64,000 bases of DNA from positions 372,001 through 436,000 of the forward strand of contig NZ_QJRH01000073.1 in assembly GCF_003254545.1 (NCBI RefSeq), in the 5' to 3' direction. The translations under genes were made by a program, and so were the position numbers. Position 1 is the first letter of the stretch. Each line of letters starts with the position of its first letter. Below the pieces are notes generated by a model, which searched no databases, was not told the DNA's origin, and saw nothing but the letters and a program-made list of their open reading frames with translations. Positions 40,167-46,792 of this stretch are shown here, piece after piece. The stretch is from Flavobacterium tistrianum. Its GTDB lineage: Bacteria; Bacteroidota; Bacteroidia; Flavobacteriales; Flavobacteriaceae.

Positions 40167-41692
40167 ATGACCAAAACAAGACGTGTTGGCGGTAATGCAA
40201 CTTACATAGTAAGAGGAACTACAAAAGAATTTGCCAACGAAATAGAAATAAACTCCAACGGGCGTATCGATTATTATGCCCCCGAATATACTTATGGAGA
40301 TCCAGAGCCAAGACCAGTTAGAGAAGAACCTGAAATTGCTTTTTCAGGTTGCTGGACTTCAGATTATGAAGGAATGAGAAATTTGGAAAAGGATGCCACT
40401 AAGTCTAGGTCAAATCTCGGAGAAACAGTATATTACCAATTAACTGTAAGTAATGACATACCAATTGGAACAAATATAACATTTAAGCTTTGGGATGAAG
40501 ATTTTGGAGATATACTAAATTGGTTTTTATCAGATGATGATACATTTGATGGCAAAAAAGTGTATCGAAATGCGTTGTAAGAGAAGTAAACGGAACTCAT
40601 AAAATGACAGTTAAATTATTTCTCAATCCAAAATGGTATGATGATTTAGTGGCTGACCTTGGACGCTTTAAGAATGGCTGTCTAGACTTTTATTGGACTT
40701 GGGAATATAATGGTAAACCCTGGACTTCAAATACAAATATACTTAATGTATATCCTTCAAAAACTACTTTGTTTATAAAGCCAGCTTATGAGGGTTATGG
40801 TTTTCCAGAAATTAGAACTGCAGACGGAGAGCTTATTGTTTTCTCTGCAGGAATCGTAGCTACTGTAGAACCATCTAAAGAATTAGAAAAAATAATGGAT
40901 ACTATTCTGGATGACATTCAAAATAATGCAATTGCAGATGTTCGCGAAAAAATGGTCAAATACAGCGATAAATTGAGGTATTCTATAGCGGTTAATAAGC
41001 TTAAAAAAGGATATCTAGTTAACAATTTAGGAAAAATAGAATTTAGTAAAAGACTTTATACCAAACCTGTATTTGATAACAGCGGTCAACTTTATGAAAT
41101 TACCCAAGCAGTCAATTTTGGTTATAGAAAAGAAGGAAAACTTATAACAACTAAAGGAATAAGTCAATTGGATTATTTTAAACAAGTTGGTGTTCGTAAT
41201 GCTATTTTAAAAAATGCAGAAAAACTAGATTATGTCTTACAAGCCTTAGATCTTTTAAGTTTTGCCATGGACGAAAAAAAAATGGAGACCATCACTACCA
41301 TGTTTGCTCCTCTAGACTTTTTAAATGCTATTGTTTATCCAAGTATAAGCAAACCTATTGAAAAAGTTTGGGATGATATTGTAGTATATGATGTTGAAAA
41401 CGCGAAAGACAATGGACTTAGAGGAATTTATGAATTGGCAAAGGGAAAATTATTTAATGAGGAAAAATATGGAAACTATGAATATAGCGTTATCGATCAG
41501 GAAATATTAAATAAGCTATTAAAAGGAGAAATTAAAACTTTACAGGAGTTAAAAAATATGCAAGAAATTCGATTAATAAAAAGTAACTATGACAAATCAA
41601 TATTAATATATACAATCCTGCATTTTACAAAAGAAGACGAAAATACCAAACAGGAAACTACTTACATAGATTCCATTTTTATAAATGAATAA
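40167..41692 (+). pseudogene. T6SS effector gene broken by a one-base frameshift
   Basis: The first frame (40167-40580) gives 137 residues beginning MTKTRRVGGNATYIVRG, with a domain of repeats (RVGGN...DEDFGD), and stops. A second frame (40604-41692) resumes with TVKLFLNPKWYDDLV...GYGFPEIRT. If one G is added at about 40574 the frames join as GKKVYRNA-VVREVNGTHK-MTVKLFL, which fits related effectors where this stretch is continuous. The N-terminal part resembles the carrier domain of Flavobacterium T6SS effectors; the C-terminal 280 residues are the candidate toxin, with no motif I recognise. It lies 27 bp after vgrG and overlaps the immunity gene by 8 bases. Confidence 0.65.
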
Positions 41693-42296
41693 TTTAAAAA
41701 ATATGAAACAACTTATATTTACATTATTAATTATTATACTTTTTTCCTGTAACTCAAGAACACCAATCGATGTTAAGCAAATTGATTCTCAAGAAACAGT
41801 AACTATTTTACCGAGTCTTAAAAACCCTTTAATAAAAGATAGTCTTTCTTTGAGTATTCCAATAGAACTGGAAATTCACATAAACTCCTCAAAAGTCTCT
41901 TACATAACTTGGAATTATATAGTTAATGGCAAGAGTCTATATGATGACACTTTTGATTATCAAGTTTATAACAAGCAAAATAAGACACATCCTATATCTA
42001 ATTTAAATGCTAATGATTTATCGCACAGCGGGAAAATAATTAATATAATTCTGAAAGAAAGAAACCATCTGATTTCAAAAAAAGATGCTTCAGAATTATT
42101 AAAAAAATACCATATCAATAAGTCTTTAGACAATTTAAAGTTTGGAGATACTATAAAACTGACAACTTATGATAAATTTAAAAAAGACAATAAAGAAATA
42201 ATTAAAAATATCGCTAAGATTAATGACTCTATTAGTTTTAAAGTAACTAGAGGTGAGAAATATTTTTTCTTTCTAGATAAAAAAATCAATTGGTAG
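41685..42296 (+). CDS. Immunity-like lipoprotein 1
   Basis: A 203-residue lipoprotein with lipobox Cys22 (ILFSCNSRT), otherwise unrecognised. The start at 41685 overlaps the broken effector gene by 8 bases; a second ATG at 41703 gives a shorter signal peptide. Location immediately after a T6SS effector and membrane anchoring in the periplasm-facing direction fit a T6SS immunity protein. It is followed after three bases by a second anchored gene. No specific partner pairing can be proved from sequence. Confidence 0.65.
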   Translation: MNNLKNMKQLIFTLLIIILFSCNSRTPIDVKQIDSQETVTILPSLKNPLIKDSLSLSIPIELEIHINSSKVSYITWNYIVNGKSLYDDTFDYQVYNKQNKTHPISNLNANDLSHSGKIINIILKERNHLISKKDASELLKKYHINKSLDNLKFGDTIKLTTYDKFKKDNKEIIKNIAKINDSISFKVTRGEKYFFFLDKKINW

Positions 42297-42299
42297 ATT

Positions 42300-43067
42300 A
42301 TGAAAAAGTATTATAAAATTTCAGTGACAATTTTATGTTTTTTTTTGCTTGTTATAATATGGAATTATTTTAAAAAACCAATTGCAATAAAAGAAGAAAG
42401 AGCAACTAATGTTCCAATAAAGTTTAGTGTAGATCTAAATGAAGACTGGGAAAAGGTCATCAACGTGTACATCCCTTATAAAATTGAAATTAAAAACAAT
42501 AGATTAAAAATGATTCGACTAAATTCATTTGATGATGGAAATAGTGGAAATGTTTCTTACTTAACTTACAATACTGCAGGCTTCGAATTGAGTAATCTTT
42601 ATTATAATGAGTATAGTGATCTTTATTATGATGAATATAAAGAATCTTTTAATAATCTACAGCTTAAATATAGAGCGAAAATTTTCCCCTTTTCCAGCAG
42701 GACATTTTACTATTACAAAAGACATCAATTTATCGAGGGAAAATTACATTGCAAATTTAATTTTAGTGAACTTGATTATGATGCTTATAGCGAACAATTT
42801 AAATTTTTATCAAAAACTCTTAATATTCCCATAAATAAAAAAATAATTGATAGTTTGTATAAAGCAGATGAAAATAAAAGATTTAATATCTACTTCTATG
42901 ATAATAGAAATCTAGGAATGCCAATGTTTATTGAAACAAGATTCAATAGTACTGAGCAAATCTATATTGATGTATTTGACACCATTAAAAATATGAATCG
43001 AGAACAAATGGAAAAGTATTATAGAACAAATTTTACAAAAAGAATAGATCTCAGAAACAAAAAATAA
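42300..43067 (+). CDS. Immunity-like membrane-anchored protein 2
   Basis: A 255-residue protein with one N-terminal hydrophobic helix (about residues 7-24) and a soluble periplasmic domain rich in Asn, Tyr and Lys. No family recognised. It starts three bases after the lipoprotein gene, so both are co-transcribed. Tandem immunity or accessory genes after an effector are common in Bacteroidota T6SS islands. Function is by position only. Confidence 0.6.
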   Translation: MKKYYKISVTILCFFLLVIIWNYFKKPIAIKEERATNVPIKFSVDLNEDWEKVINVYIPYKIEIKNNRLKMIRLNSFDDGNSGNVSYLTYNTAGFELSNLYYNEYSDLYYDEYKESFNNLQLKYRAKIFPFSSRTFYYYKRHQFIEGKLHCKFNFSELDYDAYSEQFKFLSKTLNIPINKKIIDSLYKADENKRFNIYFYDNRNLGMPMFIETRFNSTEQIYIDVFDTIKNMNREQMEKYYRTNFTKRIDLRNKK

Positions 43068-43159
43068 TAGCGCTTTAAATCCTTACCTTGCTAATGAGCG
43101 TTCCATCCATGCAATATTTTTGAATAAAAACAATAATGTGCCTGCAAAAAAAATGTTCT

Positions 43160-43229
43160 CCTCGCTGGCGCAAGAGTCCTGCTCTTGACCCCAAAGTTAT
43201 TCACGAGCGAAATGCTGGCGCTACTAGGG
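43160..43229. repeat. REP-like intergenic remnant (CTGGCG type)
   Basis: Contains the hairpin CAAGAGTCCTGCTCTTG and flanks CTCGCTGGCG and CGAAATGCTGGCGCTA. Elements of this type are scattered in Bacteroidota genomes. It lies between the second immunity-like gene and the second vgrG remnant. Confidence 0.45.
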
Positions 43230-43307
43230 ATTATCAATATAGAGAAATTCAAACTCGGAAGTAAAAAAGACCAAAACTTGGTTTCTGAGAGTAAAATACT
43301 TACCTAG

Positions 43308-43385
43308 AGCGATTTAATCCACGAGTTTCATTCTGATAAGGATATCAAAAACAACAGTAGTGAAAAAAACAAGACAAAACTAACT
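43308..43385 (+). pseudogene. 3'-end remnant of a second vgrG
   Basis: In frame with the next gene, the DNA encodes HEFHSDKDIKNNSSEKNKTK, which matches the very C-terminus of the VgrG upstream (HEFHSDKTIKNNSSEDTRQN at 40079-40139). Only this tail remains; upstream DNA is degenerate. It indicates deletion or recombination that removed a second vgrG copy. Confidence 0.7.
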
Positions 43386-43388
43386 AAG

Positions 43389-43730
43389 ATGACAGTAAAA
43401 ACAATCAGCGGTATTACAATAATAGGAAGCATTGGCAATTACAGTTTTTACAACTCCAAAAATAGCGCTCATTTTTTCTTGAAAGACAACAATGTTAGTT
43501 ATAGTGATCCCTACGGGAACCACATGACCAATCATCCCTGTCATATCCGAATTAATTTTGAGCCTTTTAGATTAGAAAAAATGGGCGATGAAATTAGAAA
43601 ATCAGATGGCACCGTAATTATTATGATGCAAAAAGAACAAATAGAAGAAATTGCTAACAAAACCTTTTATGCTGATGGGCAATTTCATGCTATAGATTTT
43701 TTAACCTATACTATAACCGAAGAAAAATAA
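43389..43730 (+). CDS. Hypothetical T6SS-associated protein
   Basis: A 113-residue soluble protein that I do not recognise. It begins with beta-rich VKTISGITIIGSIGNYSFYN and has HPCHIRINFEP and a KEQIEEIANKTFYADG segment. Its ATG follows directly, in frame, after the vgrG remnant, so it was probably expressed from the lost vgrG operon. It could be an effector adaptor, an immunity protein or an unrelated gene. Confidence that it is a real gene is moderate; function is unknown. Confidence 0.5.
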   Translation: MTVKTISGITIIGSIGNYSFYNSKNSAHFFLKDNNVSYSDPYGNHMTNHPCHIRINFEPFRLEKMGDEIRKSDGTVIIMMQKEQIEEIANKTFYADGQFHAIDFLTYTITEEK

Positions 43731-43780
43731 ATTCAAGAATTATACTACTTTTTATACTATTAAATAAGCTTCTTTTTTAA

Positions 43781-43788
43781 TATATTTG
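43781..43788 (+). promoter_or_regulatory. -7 element (TATATTTG) before Trp-rich leader
   Basis: Exact match to TAnnTTTG, 22 bp before the leader ATG at 43810. Confidence 0.55.
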
Positions 43789-43790
43789 CG

Positions 43791-43813
43791 CTTCCTAAAT
43801 TACAGAATTATGA
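43791..43813 (+). repeat. Direct repeat, left copy (TTCCTAAATTACAGA)
   Basis: TTCCTAAATTACAGA[A]TTATGA is repeated at 43914-43936 with one change, A to G. Both copies end in the start codon ATGA of an open frame (leader at 43810 and gene at 43932). Confidence 0.7.
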
Positions 43814-43869
43814 TACTTAAAAAACTTCTTGCCCATGTGGTATGGTGGCGGCATTGGAAACAACCGTAA
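43810..43869 (+). CDS. Trp-rich 19-residue leader peptide
   Basis: The frame encodes M-I-L-K-K-L-L-A-H-V-V-W-W-R-H-W-K-Q-P, with three Trp codons in five, then a stop. It lies 22 bp after a -7 element, and the RNA downstream can form hairpins: CCCATGT (43832-43838) with ACATGGG (43899-43905) followed by TTTTATATTT, plus an inner ACGCTT/AAGCGT stem (43869-43884). The left arm of the outer hairpin lies inside the leader, before the Trp codons. This resembles an amino-acid-responsive attenuator. The downstream gene is not a tryptophan gene, so the call is tentative. Confidence 0.5.
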   Translation: MILKKLLAHVVWWRHWKQP

Positions 43870-43915
43870 CGCTTCTGTAAGCGTAGGACACCTAAGCTAC
43901 ATGGGTTTTATATTT
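43832..43915 (+). promoter_or_regulatory. Possible attenuator hairpin structure
   Basis: Outer hairpin with arms CCCATGT and ACATGGG, inner stem ACGCTTCTGTAAGCGT, alternative GTAG/CTAC pairing, and a T-rich run after the outer arm. A ribosome stalled at the Trp codons would cover the left arm. Whether transcription ends here is not known. Confidence 0.45.
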
Positions 43916-43936
43916 CCTAAATTACAGAGTTATGAG
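43914..43936 (+). repeat. Direct repeat, right copy (TTCCTAAATTACAGA)
   Basis: The right copy of the 23-bp repeat that also precedes the leader peptide; it supplies the leader and start codon of the gene at 43932. Confidence 0.7.
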
Positions 43937-44165
43937 TACCAAAACCCTTTCAAAAGAAGCCGAAATCGGTCTAATGAATTTCTTCAACGACAGAATTGAC
44001 CCACTCGATATGGCCAGAGCCATAAGACAGGTAAATCTAACCCTCGCATTGGGCGTTCTAAACGATCAGGAAAACATTCAGCTAAACGCTGCCAAACTTG
44101 GAGACAGCTTCTATTGGCTCAATGAACTAGCCGAAATTTTAGATCCTTATCTGGATTTGGAATAA
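43932..44165 (+). CDS. Small helical hypothetical protein
   Basis: A 77-residue mostly helical, acidic, soluble protein with IDPLDMARAIRQVNLTLALG and a C-terminal YWLNELAEILDPY. I do not recognise it. Its ATG lies in a duplicated leader, and the gene ends before a bidirectional terminator. With the Trp-rich leader upstream it may respond to amino-acid supply; that is inference from position. Confidence 0.6.
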   Translation: MSTKTLSKEAEIGLMNFFNDRIDPLDMARAIRQVNLTLALGVLNDQENIQLNAAKLGDSFYWLNELAEILDPYLDLE

Positions 44166-44191
44166 AGGTTTGTTCTTTTTTTGAAAAAATT

Positions 44192-44226
44192 AAAACCCTC
44201 AGTTCTTTAAAAGATTGAGGGTTTTG
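44192..44226. terminator. Bidirectional terminator between small gene and SDR gene
   Basis: A hairpin AAAACCCTCA-loop-TGAGGGTTTT, flanked by T-tracts and A-tracts, in the 80-bp gap between convergent genes. Confidence 0.8.
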
Positions 44227-44246
44227 TTTTTCAATAGAAATGCTTT

Positions 44247-44990
44247 TTACCCCAAACTCATCCCACCATCCATAATAACATCGGCACCAGTCATAAACAC
44301 CGCAGCTTCACTACTCAAATGCGAAACCATTTTAGCGACATCTTCTGCCCTTCCCATTTGTTTTAATGGGACTTTTTCTACAACGACATCCATAATGCCT
44401 TTTACGGTGGTTTCGTCTAGACCTACCTTGTTCATGACTTCAGTTTGAGTTGGTCCTGGGCTAACCGAATTGACACGAATCTTTCTTGGCGCTAATTCTA
44501 AAGCCGCAGATCTCATAAACGAATTCAAAGCCGTTTTACTCGCCGAATAAACCGAAGATCCTGGACCTGGCATACTTGCAGTATTCGAAGAAAGAAATAC
44601 CACAGAAGCGCCATCTTTCAAAATCGGGATAAATTTGCTTAAAGTAAAAAAAGCACCTTTTAGATTCACATTCATAATATTGTCGTACAGTTCTTCTGTG
44701 GTTTGTTCGATGGTTCCTAAACCTGCGATACCAGCATTGATAAACAAAATATCAACTGAACCTAAATCGGCTTTTACTTGAGTGACCAGTTTTTCGATAT
44801 CCAAAATATTTGATTGGTCTGCTGTTATGGCTGTAACGCCTAGTTCTAAAGCGGCTTTTTCTATGGCTTCTTTTCTTCTTCCTGTAATAATGACGTTTGC
44901 GCCTTGCTCTTTTAATTGTTTGGCTGTTGCGTAACCTATTCCGCTGTTTCCGCCTGTTATAACGGCTGTTTTATTTTTTAGATTTTCCAT
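44247..44990 (-). CDS. Short-chain dehydrogenase/reductase (SDR)
   Basis: A 247-residue classical SDR with Rossmann fold. The cofactor motif is TGGNSGIG (residues 12-19), the NAG motif is FINAGIAG, and the catalytic residues are Tyr148 and Lys152 in SVYSASK. Cytosolic NAD(P)H-dependent carbonyl reduction is likely; the substrate is unknown. It is divergent from the HxlR regulator gene at 45256, and its promoter region carries a TTGGTATA/TATACCAA dyad (45034-45072) and a -7 element at 45018-45025. HxlR-family regulators commonly repress adjacent divergent oxidoreductase genes, so this is a likely target. Confidence 0.88.
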   Translation of the reverse strand: MENLKNKTAVITGGNSGIGYATAKQLKEQGANVIITGRRKEAIEKAALELGVTAITADQSNILDIEKLVTQVKADLGSVDILFINAGIAGLGTIEQTTEELYDNIMNVNLKGAFFTLSKFIPILKDGASVVFLSSNTASMPGPGSSVYSASKTALNSFMRSAALELAPRKIRVNSVSPGPTQTEVMNKVGLDETTVKGIMDVVVEKVPLKQMGRAEDVAKMVSHLSSEAAVFMTGADVIMDGGMSLG

Positions 44991-45017
44991 CTTTTTGATT
45001 ATTTAAAATTTATTTGG

Positions 45018-45025
45018 CAAATTTA
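45018..45025 (-). promoter_or_regulatory. -7 element of the SDR gene
   Basis: TAAATTTG on the minus strand exactly matches TAnnTTTG, 28 bp before the SDR start codon. Confidence 0.5.
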
Positions 45026-45033
45026 AATTCAAA

Positions 45034-45072
45034 TTGGTATAACTTTGTAACCAGTATCATGGAGTATACCAA
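45034..45072. promoter_or_regulatory. Dyad operator, candidate HxlR-family site
   Basis: TTGGTATA at 45034-45041 and TATACCAA at 45065-45072 form a 39-bp dyad with perfect 8-bp arms, just upstream of the SDR -7 element. Family members bind dyads with TATAC-like half sites. Confidence 0.55.
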
Positions 45073-45110
45073 ACCAATTAATTCGATTTGTTACAATCGG
45101 TAAATTCATA

Positions 45111-45237
45111 GCCACGAATGCACGAATTTATTTTTATAATCTGCATGGAAAAATGTGATTAATTACACGAATTATATTGATATTCAATCAATATAATTCG
45201 TGTAGAAAACTTTGAAAAAAATTCGTGCATTCGTGGC
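45111..45237. repeat. Inverted-repeat intergenic element (CACGAAT type), copy 2
   Basis: Terminal arms GCCACGAATGCACGAATTT and AAATTCGTGCATTCGTGGC, and an inner perfect dyad ACACGAATTATATTGAT-ATTCA-ATCAATATAATTCGTGT written here in parts. It is non-coding and would fold into a long cruciform. Confidence 0.65.
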
Positions 45238-45255
45238 GAAAAAAATTAAAAAAAG

Positions 45256-45591
45256 ATGGAAAGAAACCAGAAAGAAGAAGTACAGGCACTTCAAGACACG
45301 CTGCATGTTTTGGGCGGAAAATGGCGTTTGCCGATCATCAATTCGATCTGTAACGGAAATCATCGTTTCAGGGAAATCGAACGCAGTATTCCGGGAATTA
45401 CGACTCGCATGCTTTCGCGAGAACTCAAAGAAATGGAATTGAACATGCTCATAAAAAGAACCGAAGATCGCGATGCCGAAATTCAGGTAAAATATGAATC
45501 GACTCCTTATTGTAAATCTTTTGGTCCTGTAATCGAAGAAATGATCAAATGGGGAAAATCACATCGCGAGGAAATCATTCGAAACTCTTAA
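45256..45591 (+). CDS. HxlR-family transcriptional regulator
   Basis: A 111-residue winged-helix regulator. The family signature is VLGGKWRLPIINSI, with FREIERSIPGITTRMLSRELKEME and the wing SPYCKSFGP seen as YESTPYCKSFGPV. Cys residues at positions in NSICNGN and TPYCKSF could sense electrophiles, as in some HxlR members. It acts on DNA in the cytosol. It is divergent from the SDR gene, its likely target, and is separated from it by a repeat element. Confidence 0.87.
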   Translation: MERNQKEEVQALQDTLHVLGGKWRLPIINSICNGNHRFREIERSIPGITTRMLSRELKEMELNMLIKRTEDRDAEIQVKYESTPYCKSFGPVIEEMIKWGKSHREEIIRNS

Positions 45592-45700
45592 AAAAGTAGC
45601 TTTCAATGGATTTTTAGCCATAAAAGCTGTATATTTAAATCTAAAGTAGGTTCTTTTTGGCGCAATTGGCGATTGAGGACATAATTTTAAACTACAAGAT

Positions 45701-46777
45701 ATGAAGCAATTATTACAATGGACCATTATAATTCCGATTCTATCGTGGGCGCTCCTATTTAGCGGATTGATAGAAAACAGTACTATTTTTCAAATCGTTG
45801 CGAGTGTTCTGCTTATTTTGAGTGTAATGTCGGCAGTACATCATTCAGAAATTATTGCCGAACGTGTTGGAGAACCTTACGGAACGATTATTTTGGCCAT
45901 TTCGATTACTGTAATTGAAGTTTCGATTATTGTTTCTTTAATGCTTTCTGAAGGTTCGCAAGCAGCTTCTTTAGCCAGAGATACGGTTTATGCTGCGACA
46001 ATGCTTATCTTAAACGGAATTATAGGTTTGTGCCTTCTTATAGGAAGCATCAAACATTACGAACAGAATTTTTCGACTTCTTCGGTAACTATTGGTTTGG
46101 TTTCGCTGATTTCTATTATTGTATTTACTCTAGTTTTCCCCACTTTTACCGAAAGTGTTCATGGTTCTTATTATTCAACACCACAGCTTATTTTTGCTTC
46201 TATTGCCTGCGTGGTGATCTATTCTTCCTTTCTTTTTGCTCAAACTAAAGGATACCGGCAATATTTCCTTGCGAATGGAGACAAGGAAGAAGAAACCAAA
46301 ATTCATCCCATAGAAATCAATAATAAAACGTTTTATACAAGCCTAATTTTTCTTTTGGTCAGTTTAGGAATTGTAGTATTATTGGCTAAAACGCTGTCTC
46401 CAACTATTGAAACGATAATTGTCGGTTATAATCTGCCAAAATCTCTTGTTGGAGTTATCATTGCGATTATCATTTTATTGCCCGAAGCAATTGCGGCTAT
46501 TATTGCCGCCAGAAAAAACAGACTGCAAACCAGTTTAAATCTCGCTTTGGGTTCTGCCCTTGCCAGTATTGGGTTAACAATTCCGAGTGTTGCCGTGGTT
46601 TGCATTATTATGAATATGCCAATTGTTTTGGGGCTCGATATTAAATCTATTGTCTTATTGGCACTATCTGTTTTCACCGTAATGCTTTCTTTAAGCAAAG
46701 GCAAATCTAATAGCGTTTACGGCGTGGTGCTTTTGGTAAATTTGTTTGCTTTTATGTTTTTAATGATTTATCCTTAA
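45701..46777 (+). CDS. ChaA-type calcium/sodium:proton antiporter
   Basis: A 358-residue integral membrane protein with about eleven helices in two inverted halves, as in the CaCA superfamily. The signature blocks are HHSEIIAERVGEPYGTIILA, ending in ISITVIEVS, in the first half and LLPEAIAAIIAARKNRLQTS, then NLALGSALASIGLTIP, in the second; the acidic residues in helices 2 and 7 (Glu in VIEVS, Glu in LLPEA) are the ion ligands. ChaA exchanges Ca2+, Na+ or K+ for protons at high pH or salt. It stands alone, followed convergently by the STN protein gene after 15 bp. Confidence 0.85.
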   Translation: MKQLLQWTIIIPILSWALLFSGLIENSTIFQIVASVLLILSVMSAVHHSEIIAERVGEPYGTIILAISITVIEVSIIVSLMLSEGSQAASLARDTVYAATMLILNGIIGLCLLIGSIKHYEQNFSTSSVTIGLVSLISIIVFTLVFPTFTESVHGSYYSTPQLIFASIACVVIYSSFLFAQTKGYRQYFLANGDKEEETKIHPIEINNKTFYTSLIFLLVSLGIVVLLAKTLSPTIETIIVGYNLPKSLVGVIIAIIILLPEAIAAIIAARKNRLQTSLNLALGSALASIGLTIPSVAVVCIIMNMPIVLGLDIKSIVLLALSVFTVMLSLSKGKSNSVYGVVLLVNLFAFMFLMIYP

Positions 46778-46792
46778 ATGTTCTATCATTTT

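Noticed and set aside
40554..40580. Programmed -1 frameshift at the A6 run in the effector gene
   Set aside because: The run is not in the X-XXY-YYZ frame needed in the zero frame; a lost G at about 40574 gives a better joined protein. Not excluded, but weaker.
44991..45255. Longer frame from 45212 overlapping the HxlR start
   Set aside because: It is in another frame, arises from the palindromic element, and lacks family features; the HxlR frame from 45256 has all motifs.
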